A stretch of DNA of 16,161 nucleotides from JBIOJM01 sp044450785 (GCA_044450785.1 JBIOJM010000235.1:1-16161), one strand, 5' to 3'. Counted from the first letter of the stretch, positions 1-7,888 are shown. Made by a program: numbers and translations. Notes: generated by a model from the sequence alone, not told the origin.

Positions 1-2
1 AC

Positions 3-485
3 GTGAGCGATGCAGACGCGGTGGCGAACTGCGGCGATGGGATGAGCCCGCGGGGGGAAAACAGCGAAAATGAGACGAACGAAGCCAAATTCGATGAAAC
101 TGTGATCATTATACAAAATAAAGAGTCTGTTGGAGTTGCGGCGAATTCTGGCGTTGATTCGGGACTTGACAAGCGGGAAGAACAGCCCGGGAGAGCCGAG
201 CGAGAAGAGCCAGGCCTGAATCAGGAATCTCAAATCTCAAACGCCAAGTCTCGGGACTGTGGTTTGGGCGATCGGGCGGAGGGGGGAATCCTGCGGGCTC
301 CGTTGTCGAAGCGCGAGAGGCGGCGGCGGCGGCAACGCGAAGTGGTGACGAGGGAGCTGGAGCGCGGGCTCCAGCAAATCCTGAACGCGGGCAATACGCC
401 GGCCGGGGAGTTAATCCGGAATGCTCTGGCGTCGTCACCGTGGGCGGCTGAGATTCTTCGGCCGCATCTTCCGCGGTCGCCGTGA
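3..485 (+). CDS. Hypothetical protein with basic, helical C-terminal part (may start upstream of window)
   Basis: I do not recognise this protein. It is open from a GTG at the window edge to TGA at 483-485 (160 residues), and the frame may continue upstream, so the true start is unknown. Residues 1-100 are acidic and low in complexity, probably disordered, and include the stretch SQISNAKS, encoded by a short AATCTCA tandem (226-239). Residues 101-112 form an arginine-rich patch (SKRERRRRRQRE), and residues 113-155 look like amphipathic helices ending in SPWAAEILRPHL. The last third reads like a folded small domain, which is the main reason to call it a gene. It could be a nucleic-acid-binding accessory protein because of the basic patch, but that is only a guess. 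Its stop overlaps the start of a possible 39-residue gene (GTGA), suggesting translational coupling. Confidence 0.5.
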   Translation: MSDADAVANCGDGMSPRGENSENETNEAKFDETVIIIQNKESVGVAANSGVDSGLDKREEQPGRAEREEPGLNQESQISNAKSRDCGLGDRAEGGILRAPLSKRERRRRRQREVVTRELERGLQQILNAGNTPAGELIRNALASSPWAAEILRPHLPRSP

Positions 486-601
486 GAGTGCTAAGGCGAC
501 CGGCCTGTGGAGAGGAGACCAGCGATGCCTCGGTCGATGCGTTGCAGATGGGGTGGCTGCAGGTTCGGGCAGGCCTGGGACAGGTCGAACGCCTGAGGTA
601 A
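482..601 (+). CDS. Possible small protein, 39 residues, overlapping the preceding stop codon
   Basis: A GTG at 482-484 overlaps the TGA of the upstream gene in the pattern GTGA, and the frame stays open to TAA at 599-601. The product starts MRVLRRPACGEETSDASVDA and ends with WLQVRAGLGQVERLR, which looks like a short amphipathic helix. An internal GTG at 488 could also be used. No family is recognised. Support comes from the stop/start overlap typical of coupled genes and from a plausible protein-like composition. Against it stand its small size and the ease with which short frames stay open in GC-rich DNA. Just downstream lies the 3' end of the facing gene. Confidence 0.3.
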   Translation: MRVLRRPACGEETSDASVDALQMGWLQVRAGLGQVERLR

Positions 602-694
602 CTTGATTCCCGCCGGACGCCTGATCTCGGCAGCTTTTGAGAGGCCCTCTTGTCGGACCCCTCGGCGCCTCCAACGGCTGGTTCGGCGTTTCTG

Positions 695-856
695 TCACGC
701 ACTTTGCTTGCGGGCAAGCAGCGCCCGAACCTCTGGAACGAGTTCCGTCGGGATGGCCATGAGCGTAATGTCCTCGTCCTCACGCGCCGCCTCGATGTCG
801 GCAAACTCCTCATCCTCGGTTTGATTTTCGTAATGGGCGATCAACTTATGATCCAA
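695..856 (-). CDS. Small antitoxin-like protein, TTG start, no toxin partner seen
   Basis: The - strand frame ending at TGA (695-697) encodes a compact acidic segment, LIAHYENQTEDEEF through to LMAIPTELVPEVRALLARK. I recall this pattern (a (D/E)KELIAHYENQT-like start, acidic middle, then VPTELVPEVRALLARK) from short antitoxin-like proteins in cyanobacteria and planctomycetes; this is recollection, not a search. Those relatives start one or two residues before the KLIAHYEN motif, where this sequence has TTG (854-856) instead of ATG, giving 53 residues. No good Shine-Dalgarno precedes that TTG. The frame also runs upstream to an ATG at 998-1000 (101 residues), but the extra 48 residues are proline/arginine/alanine-rich and look like untranslated DNA. 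No RelE, PIN or BrnT-like toxin is visible on either side, so it is an orphan or a decaying gene. Confidence 0.5.
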   Translation of the reverse strand: MDHKLIAHYENQTEDEEFADIEAAREDEDITLMAIPTELVPEVRALLARKQSA

Positions 857-1307
857 GGGCGAACGGCCAGGATCCGTTGCCGCACCGTGTCTGAAGTGAC
901 GCGTCGCGGCGAGTGCGGCGGCCGCTCGTCCGGTGCGCGGCGTGCACGTTTTGTGGGCAGTCGCAATCGAAGGTCGCCTGTTGTATGGTTTTGCCGGCAT
1001 GAGAGAAGGGATCGCGGCTGGCTTTGGTATCCAATTTGCCGTTGCAGATCAGCGACGACTTAGTGTCCAATGAAATCAAGGACTGAGGAACCCTGGAGCG
1101 TCCTCGGCCGCGGCAACTCTTTCTTACTTCGTGGAGACCTGACCCCCTCGCGCGGTTTTTGATTCTCCGTCCCCAACATTGTCAGCCGTGATTCCAGGAA
1201 GGGAGCTCGAATAGGTTGGCATCATTGCACGGGTTCCAGGGCACGATCGTCGAGATGGCTCGCTGGACCGACCCCGAACAAGCACGATGGGGTAGGAGGG
1301 TCAGGTC
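857..1307. other. Intergenic region, 451 bases, no gene recognised; control region of the downstream gene row
   Basis: No frame here on either strand has protein-like content; the overlapping short frames are arginine/proline-rich shadows. The stretch separates the - strand antitoxin-like gene from the large + strand gene at 1308, so it should hold promoters for both. A TTGTCA at 1179-1184 resembles a -35 hexamer but has no matching -10 box at 17 bases, so I do not call a promoter. A strong Shine-Dalgarno, AGGAGGG, lies at 1294-1300. Confidence 0.5.
1294..1300 (+). promoter_or_regulatory. Shine-Dalgarno sequence for the propeller/TPR gene
   Basis: AGGAGGG lies 7 bases before the ATG at 1308. 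It is a near-complete match to the anti-Shine-Dalgarno and fixes the start, which also places a signal peptide at the N terminus of the product. Confidence 0.8.
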
Positions 1308-4300
1308 ATGAGTTGGTTCCGTTTGAATCGGACCAGTCGGGTTCGACTGGTGCGCGCACACTTATCGACCTGGCTCGTCGGGTTCCTCGGGCTCTTCGTC
1401 GGGACGGTCTGGGCCCAGGTTCCGACCCGGAGCGCCTCGAAGTTCTATCCGGACTCGAGCGATACGGCGGAGGCTTTACTCCGCAATGCGGCCAGCCATG
1501 TGCGTGACCGGCAATGGTCCGAGGCGATCAACATCTATCAGCGGGTCATCGAGCAGTTTGGGGACAAGGTCGCGAAGCTTCCCAAGAACGAGCCGGGCGC
1601 CGATGCTTCCGGCGATTTCGTGTTATACGTTGACGATCGCCGTTTCTGCCATCGCTCCCTGGCCCAGCTTCCGCCCGAGGCCAGGGAGATTTATCGCAAC
1701 CGGGTTGACGGCGTGGCCGAGCGGTGGTTCCGCCAGGGACAGAGCGAGCGGGATGTCGGATCACTGCGCCGGGTTGTTGACCTGGCGTTTTGCAGCTCGT
1801 GGGGGGACGACGCCCTGGAGCTGCTGGGAGACCTGGCGTTCCAGGACGGCCGCTTCGGCGAGGCCCTGGCGATGTACGGGCGGCTGGTCGCCGATCATCC
1901 CGACGACCCATTTGTGCTGGTCCATCCCGATCCGTCGGTCGACCTGGCGCGAGTCGCGGCCAAGAAGCTGCTCTGTCGCGCGGCCGCGGGTGAGGACCCT
2001 CCGGGACCGGCCGATCTCGACGAATTCGGTCGGCGCTATCCGGCCGCGGCCGGCTCCCTGGCCGGTCGGAAGGGAACCTACGCGCGGGTCCTCGCCGAAT
2101 CGTTGACCGCCGATCACCTGGCGCCGCCGTCTCAACCCGACAGCCGGTGGCCGACTTTCGCCGGCTCGCTCCGGCGTTCGAAGGTGGTCTCCGGAGCGAT
2201 CGACGTCGGTTCGATGCAATGGCGCGTCGAGATCGAGAAAGTCTCCCCGGGCCGCTCGATGCAATTCACCCCGCGCGACCGGGCGGCCTCCGCTTCGCGC
2301 GAGAAGCTGCTGGCGTTTCATCCGATCGTCTTGGGAGACCAGGTGATCGTGTGCGACGGCACGCAGGTCCTGGCATACAACCTGAACGATGGTCCGAGTG
2401 ATGCCGAGGGGAGCGCGCCTCGGCTGATCGAGCCTGCCTGGAAGCATCCCCCCGAGAACGGTGGCCAGGTTCCGCAGGTGCGCCATCTGTCCGCGGGGAT
2501 TCCTCGTTACACCCTCACGGCCGTCGGGCACCGGATCTACGCTCGGATGGGGGCGATCAACACGTCTTTCGTGCCGGGGATGGGTGGGATGTCCGGCCGG
2601 GGCACGACCTCGATCGTGGCCCTCGACTGGAACACCCAGGGTAAGTTGCTCTGGGAGCAGAAGTCCACGTCGCTGGCCCTTCCCAATCGACCCGCGGATC
2701 GCAATAACGGCAATCGGACGGTCAGCTTCGAGGGCACGCCGGTCGCCGATGCGCGCAATGTCTACGTCGCCGTGACCGACCGCCGCGAACAGACGGCGAC
2801 CTACATCGCCTGCTTCGACGCCGAGACCGGCCTGAGTCGCTGGGTCCGCTACCTGGGCAGTGCCGAGTCCAACATCAACAATTTCTTTGGCATGGGGGGG
2901 CCGCAGTTCGGCGTGAGCGCACCGGGCGACTTCAATCATCGGCTGCTCTCCCTCGATGGGCCCGCTCTCTTTTATCAAACCAACCAGGGCGCGGTGATCG
3001 CGCTCGAGGCCGAGACCGGAGCAACCCTCTGGGTGGCCACCTACCCCCGGCAGGAGCCAAATCATCTCGGCAACGAGAGCGAGCGCGACCTGAACCCGGC
3101 GGTGATCCACGATGGCCGGGTCTTCGTGGCGCCCAGTGACGCCGACGCTCTCTTCGCATTCGACGCGGCCAACGGGCGCCTGCTCTGGAAAACCGATCGG
3201 ATCTCCGACGACGTGAAGCTCGCTCACCTGCTGGGAGTGGCCAGGGATCGGCTGGTCGCCACCGGGAATCGCGTCCTCCTGTTCGACGTCAAGGACGGCA
3301 GATTGCGCAAAGCTTGGCCCGATTCGGGCAAATCGCTTGAGGGATACGGCCGCGGGCTGTTGGCCGGCGATCTCATCTACTGGCCCACGCAGAACGAGAT
3401 CGAGGTGCTCGACCAGCGGACGGGTTTGCGCGCTCAGCCCCCCATCGAGTTGCTGAAGACCTATCACACCCAGGGCGGGAACCTGGTCGCGGGTGACGGC
3501 TACCTGATCGTCGCGCAGGCCGACGGCCTGGTCGTGTTCTGCCAGAACAGCCGGCTCATCGAACGCTATCGCGAGGACATCGTGCGGGCCCCCGATCAGG
3601 CCGCCAACTACTTCCGCCTCGCCAGGGCGGCCGAGGCGATCGGTCGCGATCAGCTTGCCCTGGATACCTATCGGCAAGCCTCCGAAAAAGCTCGATCCAA
3701 CGAGACGATCGACGGGATTCCCCTGGCCGGGGCAGCCCGCGATCATCGGTTTCGACTGCTGGTTCGCCTGGCGGGCCAGGCACGGCGAGCCCGGCGCTAT
3801 GACGAGGCCGTCAACGAGCTCGAGTCCGCCGCTCTGGCCGCCCGTTCCGATCCGGAGCGGCTCCAGGCAGAGCTTCAGCTCGCCGACGTTCTACTCGATG
3901 CGGATCGACCGCGTGGCGCAGTCGACATCTGCGAGCGACTCCTGGCCGACGAGCGGCTGCGACCCCTGGCCGTGGCCACGGCCGACGGACATCGAACCGT
4001 CCGCGCCGATCTGCTGATCGCCGACCGCCTGAGTTCCATCGTGCACGATCATGGTCGCGGCGTGTACGAGCCGTACGACCGCGCAGCCGCCCGGTTGTTC
4101 GAGCGCGGCAAGAAGGACAAAGACCCTCGGGTCCTGGACGAGGTAGGCCGCGCCTACCCCCAAGCCCGGGTGGTGCCCGATGCACTCCTCGAGCTCGGTT
4201 CGCTCTACGAGTCGTCCCGGCGTCTGACCGAGGCCGCTCATACATACAAAAGATTACTGCTTATTGCACCTGACGACGAGCGCCGGGCATCGGCGATCTG

Positions 4301-5816
4301 GCGGCTGGCGCATGTCTACGATGCGCGGAAGCTCTTCCTGGCGGCGCGCGACAGCTACCTGGACTTGCAGGCACGGTTTCCCAAGATGCGGGTCAGTGAC
4401 GGTGATCGTCAGGCGACGGTCGCCGAGCTGGTGGCGGCCGAGCTCGCTCGCGCGCCATACGCTCAGCTCGTCGCCGATCGGGCTCAACCGCCGACTCCTC
4501 TGCCGCTGGCCCGCCGCTGGCATTGGTCGGCGCCCCCGAGCCATCCCATCCAGTTGTTGAGCGCCCTGGGAGTGACCCCATCGGCGGAGCTGGGCCGGGT
4601 GTTCCAGGTCGAGAAGGCGGCCCTGCGCCTGCTCGATCCGTCGACCGGCTTGCCGCGCTGGTCAACCGAGCTGGGGGCAACCGCCGTGTGGGCGGGTTAC
4701 CTGTCCGATAAGCTCATCGCGGCGACGGCGCACCAGATCGTCGCCCTGGAGCCGGGGCAGGGGGCCCTGCAATGGCGTTTTAACCTGTCGCGGTCGGGCA
4801 AGGACCTCAATCGGCCCGACCCGTTCGTGAACGCCAACCCGGTCGAAGCCGACCTTCGCCGGGACGGCTCGGGCGAGACCTTGTCCGGGTTTCAGTTAGT
4901 CAAAGGGCGCGTTTTCTGTCTGCGCGGCCGCCGCGAGCTGATCGCACTGGATGGCGATACCGGCGCCCTGGACTGGTCGTTCTCCGCGCCGCCCTCGGAA
5001 ATCAATCCCAATCTTTGGATCGGTGCCGATCGGACGGTGCTTCAGGTCGACAAGCCCAACCAGTTGCTGGTGCTCCGAACCGACGATGGGCAGCCGATCA
5101 CGCGGACGGCGCTCGCGGAGAATGAGATGCTCGAACGTCCTCCCATGCCGCTCGATGAGGATTCCGTCCTGCTGGTGGCCGACCGCCGGACGGTCAAGAG
5201 ATTCGACATCAAACATGGTCATACCATGTGGGTTTACCAGGAGACCAAAGATCTGCCGTTCAATGGACCGCCTCGTCTGGTCGGGGACCCGGAACGGCTG
5301 CTGGTCTTGCACGACGGCCGATTGTTGATCCGTCTCGATCCAGCGACCGGCTCGAAGCGCTGGGCCAGCCTGCTGGGGACCGAAGACCTGAGCGAGCGAC
5401 CCGATTCGATGGTCTACGATGAAAAGTCGTTCTACTGTGTTAACATCGAGAACATCTTCGGGGGCCCGCGGCATGCGATTCGCGCCCTCTCGTTGGAAGA
5501 CGGCTCGCGGGTATGGTCGTGCCACCTGGCCGGCCCGCTGGATGCGGTGTGGTCGATCGCGCTGACCCAGCGGTGCGTGATCGCGTATCCGCACAGCGCT
5601 CGCGCTGCCGATGGGGGTGACATCGAGAACATGCCGGTGATCCTTCGGCTGCGTGAGACTGGTGCACTGGTGCAGCGGTTCGTGTTTCCGACGACGATCG
5701 CCGACGTGACGTTCAAGGTCGATACGCGTGGGGCCCTGCTGGCGACGTCGCGGGGCATGTGGAGCCTGGGCTCCAAGGAGGCGAGCCAGTCCCCCCTCTC
5801 CGAGCGCGCTCGGTGA
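1308..5816 (+). CDS. Exported protein with two PQQ-type beta-propellers and TPR repeats, 1502 residues
   Basis: A signal peptide is clear: a basic N-terminus, a hydrophobic core around residues 21-34 and a VWA|Q site after residue 36, so the protein should leave the cytoplasm. Residues ~45-215 contain TPR-like helices (EALLRNAASHVRDRQWSEAI). A first propeller (~residues 260-750) shows PQQ-type blade motifs ending in G-x-x-x-W: AETGLSRW (~505), AETGATLW (~568), AANGRLLW (~620). A second TPR block covers ~766-1030 (ALLELGSLYESSRR, then DERRASAIWRLAHVYDARK). A second propeller follows with DPSTGLPRW (~1109), DGDTGALDW (~1212), LDPATGSKRW (~1343) and LEDGSRVW (~1395). I see no dehydrogenase signature, so this is more likely a BamB-like protein-binding scaffold than a PQQ enzyme. 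It is much longer than a single 7- or 8-bladed propeller. It lies 133 bases before the MoxR gene, on the same strand; its function is unknown. Confidence 0.9.
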   Translation: MSWFRLNRTSRVRLVRAHLSTWLVGFLGLFVGTVWAQVPTRSASKFYPDSSDTAEALLRNAASHVRDRQWSEAINIYQRVIEQFGDKVAKLPKNEPGADASGDFVLYVDDRRFCHRSLAQLPPEAREIYRNRVDGVAERWFRQGQSERDVGSLRRVVDLAFCSSWGDDALELLGDLAFQDGRFGEALAMYGRLVADHPDDPFVLVHPDPSVDLARVAAKKLLCRAAAGEDPPGPADLDEFGRRYPAAAGSLAGRKGTYARVLAESLTADHLAPPSQPDSRWPTFAGSLRRSKVVSGAIDVGSMQWRVEIEKVSPGRSMQFTPRDRAASASREKLLAFHPIVLGDQVIVCDGTQVLAYNLNDGPSDAEGSAPRLIEPAWKHPPENGGQVPQVRHLSAGIPRYTLTAVGHRIYARMGAINTSFVPGMGGMSGRGTTSIVALDWNTQGKLLWEQKSTSLALPNRPADRNNGNRTVSFEGTPVADARNVYVAVTDRREQTATYIACFDAETGLSRWVRYLGSAESNINNFFGMGGPQFGVSAPGDFNHRLLSLDGPALFYQTNQGAVIALEAETGATLWVATYPRQEPNHLGNESERDLNPAVIHDGRVFVAPSDADALFAFDAANGRLLWKTDRISDDVKLAHLLGVARDRLVATGNRVLLFDVKDGRLRKAWPDSGKSLEGYGRGLLAGDLIYWPTQNEIEVLDQRTGLRAQPPIELLKTYHTQGGNLVAGDGYLIVAQADGLVVFCQNSRLIERYREDIVRAPDQAANYFRLARAAEAIGRDQLALDTYRQASEKARSNETIDGIPLAGAARDHRFRLLVRLAGQARRARRYDEAVNELESAALAARSDPERLQAELQLADVLLDADRPRGAVDICERLLADERLRPLAVATADGHRTVRADLLIADRLSSIVHDHGRGVYEPYDRAAARLFERGKKDKDPRVLDEVGRAYPQARVVPDALLELGSLYESSRRLTEAAHTYKRLLLIAPDDERRASAIWRLAHVYDARKLFLAARDSYLDLQARFPKMRVSDGDRQATVAELVAAELARAPYAQLVADRAQPPTPLPLARRWHWSAPPSHPIQLLSALGVTPSAELGRVFQVEKAALRLLDPSTGLPRWSTELGATAVWAGYLSDKLIAATAHQIVALEPGQGALQWRFNLSRSGKDLNRPDPFVNANPVEADLRRDGSGETLSGFQLVKGRVFCLRGRRELIALDGDTGALDWSFSAPPSEINPNLWIGADRTVLQVDKPNQLLVLRTDDGQPITRTALAENEMLERPPMPLDEDSVLLVADRRTVKRFDIKHGHTMWVYQETKDLPFNGPPRLVGDPERLLVLHDGRLLIRLDPATGSKRWASLLGTEDLSERPDSMVYDEKSFYCVNIENIFGGPRHAIRALSLEDGSRVWSCHLAGPLDAVWSIALTQRCVIAYPHSARAADGGDIENMPVILRLRETGALVQRFVFPTTIADVTFKVDTRGALLATSRGMWSLGSKEASQSPLSERAR

Positions 5817-5920
5817 GTGCCAGGGCGCCCGAGACACCGCCGCGCACCCGAGGCCCGCGCCAGCCCGGTTCGATCGATCACCCAGTCGTGATGAGTTTTG
5901 CCGTGTTCTCCACCCCAGGA

Positions 5921-5942
5921 TTTCCCGCTTGATTACGGGAGG
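5921..5942 (+). promoter_or_regulatory. Hairpin that would sequester the Shine-Dalgarno of the MoxR gene
   Basis: TCCCG (5923-5927) pairs with CGGGA (5936-5940) around an 8-base loop, and two G-U pairs (5921-5922 with 5941-5942) extend the stem to seven pairs. The right arm is itself the Shine-Dalgarno GGGAGG (5937-5942), 7 bases before the GTG at 5950. The Shine-Dalgarno decides the start of the MoxR gene; the hairpin as a control element is inference. Confidence 0.45.
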
Positions 5943-5949
5943 CAAACGC

Positions 5950-7032
5950 GTGAGCGACGCAGACCCGATCGAAACCCCCCAGAATGAGGACGACCTTGCC
6001 GCGGTCGAGCGATTGAAGGATGCGTTCACGAAGCTCAAGGCCGAGACGTCCAAGGTCATCGTCGGCCAGCACGCGGTCTTGGAGCAGCTCTTGACCGCGA
6101 TCTTCGCCCGGGGCCATTGTCTCTTGATTGGCGTGCCCGGCCTGGCCAAGACGCTGATGATCCACACCATGGCCGACGCCTTGAACCTGAGCTATAACCG
6201 GATCCAGTTCACGCCTGACTTGATGCCTTCGGACATCACCGGCACCGAAGTGATCCAGGAGGACAAGGCCACGGGCGTCCGGCAATTCAAGTTCTTGAGG
6301 GGCCCGGTCTTTGCCAACATCGTACTGGCTGACGAAATCAACCGGACGCCGCCCAAGACCCAGGCGGCCCTGCTCGAGGCAATGCAGGAACGGCAAGTGA
6401 CCGTCGGGGGCGAACGGCACAAGCTGCCCGACCCCTTCTTCGTCCTGGCGACCCAGAACCCGATCGAGCAGGAAGGCACGTACCCGCTGCCCGAAGCACA
6501 GCTCGACCGGTTCATGCTCAACATCATGGTCGACTACCCCTCCGAGGAGGAAGAGCTCGACATCGTGCGGATGACGACCTCGATTTACCGGCCTGCCGTC
6601 TCGAAGGTGCTCTCAGCCACCGACATCCTCTCTCTCCAGGAGCTCGTCCGGAAGGTGCCGATCGCCGACCACGTCTCGCGTTATGCGGTCCGGCTCACCC
6701 GCAATACGCGCCGCGACAAGGATAACAGCCTCAACTTCATACGTGACTATGTGAGTTGGGGCGCCGGCCCGCGTGCCAGCCAGTACCTGGTCTTGGCGGC
6801 GAAGGCGCGCGCGATTTTAAACGGCCGCTATCATGTCTCGACCGAAGACATCCGGGCCGTTGCCGGACCGGTGCTGCGGCACCGGATCATCACGAACTTC
6901 AACGCCGAAGCCGAGGGCCTCAAGCCCGACGACTTGATCGAGCGGCTGATCAAGTCGGTCCCGGTTGACGACCACGAGGCCGAACAAAGTGGAAAACTAC
7001 CAAAGATTTTTAGATCCGCAAACGTTGGCTAG
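5950..7032 (+). CDS. MoxR-family AAA+ ATPase
   Basis: This is a MoxR-type AAA+ ATPase, a cytoplasmic ring-forming remodeller that typically works with VWA proteins. Walker A is GVPGLAKT (residues 61-68), Walker B and the family hallmark are VLADEINR (~127-134), sensor 1 is LATQNP (~166-171), and the C-terminal sensor-2/arginine region reads WGAGPRAS (~270), where most relatives have GASPRA. The frame is open further upstream, but the GTG at 5950 is chosen because GGGAGG precedes it by 7 bases and because homologues begin shortly before the helix leading to VIVGQ. The product is 360 residues, slightly long for the family. Its last 14 residues (from S347) are encoded within the start of the DUF58 gene, which overlaps by 44 bases, so ATPase and partner are probably co-translated. 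Confidence 0.95.
   Translation: MSDADPIETPQNEDDLAAVERLKDAFTKLKAETSKVIVGQHAVLEQLLTAIFARGHCLLIGVPGLAKTLMIHTMADALNLSYNRIQFTPDLMPSDITGTEVIQEDKATGVRQFKFLRGPVFANIVLADEINRTPPKTQAALLEAMQERQVTVGGERHKLPDPFFVLATQNPIEQEGTYPLPEAQLDRFMLNIMVDYPSEEEELDIVRMTTSIYRPAVSKVLSATDILSLQELVRKVPIADHVSRYAVRLTRNTRRDKDNSLNFIRDYVSWGAGPRASQYLVLAAKARAILNGRYHVSTEDIRAVAGPVLRHRIITNFNAEAEGLKPDDLIERLIKSVPVDDHEAEQSGKLPKIFRSANVG
6975..6979 (+). promoter_or_regulatory. Shine-Dalgarno deciding the GTG start of the DUF58 gene
   Basis: CGAGG lies inside the MoxR coding sequence, 9 bases before the GTG at 6989. It favours this start over the TTG at 6965, the first start in the open frame, which has no comparable site in front of it. 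Confidence 0.5.
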
Positions 7033-7888
7033 CCTCGAGGGGCTGGACCTTCAGGCGCGAATGGTGGTTGAAGGTTACGTCGCCGGGATGCATCCCAGCC
7101 CGTACCATGGCTTCTCCGTCGAGTTCGCCGAGCATCGCGAGTACGTGCCGGGCGACGATATCCGCCATATCGACTGGAAAGTCTGGTCGAAGACCGACAA
7201 GCTTTATCTCAAGCAGTACGAGGAAGAGACCAACCTCCTCTCGTATCTGCTGCTGGACACCAGCGAGTCGATGAATTATGCCTCGGGTAATAACGTCACG
7301 AAATTGCAATACGGGCAGTTCATCGTGGCTGCGCTGGCCTACATGATCCTCCAGCAGCAGGACTCGGTCGGCCTCGTGGTCTTCGACGATGCGGTGCGCC
7401 GATACTTGAAGCCGGCCGGCCAGCCGTCGCAGCTCAAGGAGCTGCTCCATTTGCTCGAGGTGACACCCGCACGGGAAAAATCCGACCTCGGCCTGGTTTT
7501 CGACGAGCTTGCGGATCGGTTCAAGAAGCGGGGCATCGTGGCCGTCTTCTCCGACTTGTTCGATGACGTGTCCCGGATCGTCAGAGGCTTGAAGCATTTT
7601 CGGCACCGTCGCCACGAGGTGATCGTCTTCCACATCCTCGACCCCGCGGAGCTGGATTTTCCCTTCCGGGACACGACGCTGTTCAAGGGGCTGGAAGACA
7701 TGCCCGCGATCCTGACCGATCCCCATGCGCTCAAGCGCGCCTATCAGGAAGAGATCAGGTCTTTCCTGAAGGAGGTGGAAAAGGCCTGCCGGATGGCCGA
7801 CATCGACTACGTTCCGCTGCGTACCGATCAGAACCTGGACATCGCACTCTCAAGCTACCTCGCTTCCCGCTCGGCTCGAATCCGCTGA
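6989..7888 (+). CDS. DUF58 protein with VWA-like domain (MoxR partner)
   Basis: The product (299 residues) carries the full DUF58 signature: FAEHREYVPGDDIRHIDWKV at ~46-65, followed by the KTDKLYLKQYEEET segment. A VWA-like fold then starts with the metal-site motif DTSES (90-94, DxSxS); the later MIDAS positions appear as S165-D166 (in place of the usual Thr) and FSD at 187-189. There is no membrane segment or signal peptide, so it should be cytoplasmic. DUF58 genes follow moxR genes in many bacteria, and the pair is thought to act together. GTG 6989 gives MENYQRFLDPQTLASL, which matches how planctomycete relatives start; the TTG at 6965 would add eight residues. It overlaps the MoxR gene by 44 bases, and the BatA-like gene follows after 36 bases. 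Confidence 0.92.
   Translation: MENYQRFLDPQTLASLEGLDLQARMVVEGYVAGMHPSPYHGFSVEFAEHREYVPGDDIRHIDWKVWSKTDKLYLKQYEEETNLLSYLLLDTSESMNYASGNNVTKLQYGQFIVAALAYMILQQQDSVGLVVFDDAVRRYLKPAGQPSQLKELLHLLEVTPAREKSDLGLVFDELADRFKKRGIVAVFSDLFDDVSRIVRGLKHFRHRRHEVIVFHILDPAELDFPFRDTTLFKGLEDMPAILTDPHALKRAYQEEIRSFLKEVEKACRMADIDYVPLRTDQNLDIALSSYLASRSARIR

Noticed and set aside
109..813. 234-codon - strand frame covering the first gene
   Set aside because: It has arginine/serine/proline-rich shadow composition and conflicts with three better candidates at 3-485, 482-601 and 695-856.
650..1063. 137-codon + strand frame opposite the antitoxin-like gene
   Set aside because: The product is arginine- and cysteine-rich with no fold-like pattern. 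The - strand frame matches a remembered family.
1179..1207. Sigma-70 promoter using TTGTCA at 1179
   Set aside because: No acceptable -10 hexamer occurs at 16-18 bases, and planctomycete promoter consensus is too uncertain to force a call.
1761..3746. 661-codon open frame on the - strand
   Set aside because: It lies wholly inside the propeller/TPR gene, and its product is rich in Arg, Gly, Pro and His with no domain. Long antisense frames are expected in GC-rich coding DNA.
1308..5816. Calling the large protein a PQQ-dependent alcohol dehydrogenase
   Set aside because: Only the repeat motifs of the propeller are present. I see no vicinal-cysteine pair, heme site or dehydrogenase active-site segment.
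5728..5949. Upstream extension of the MoxR frame to an ATG at 5728
   Set aside because: The extension overlaps the end of the propeller gene and is Arg/Pro-rich. The GTG at 5950 has a proper Shine-Dalgarno and fits the family N-terminus.
4896..6170. 424-codon open frame on the - strand spanning the end of the propeller gene and the MoxR start
   Set aside because: It crosses a gene boundary, opposes two well supported genes, and has shadow-like composition.
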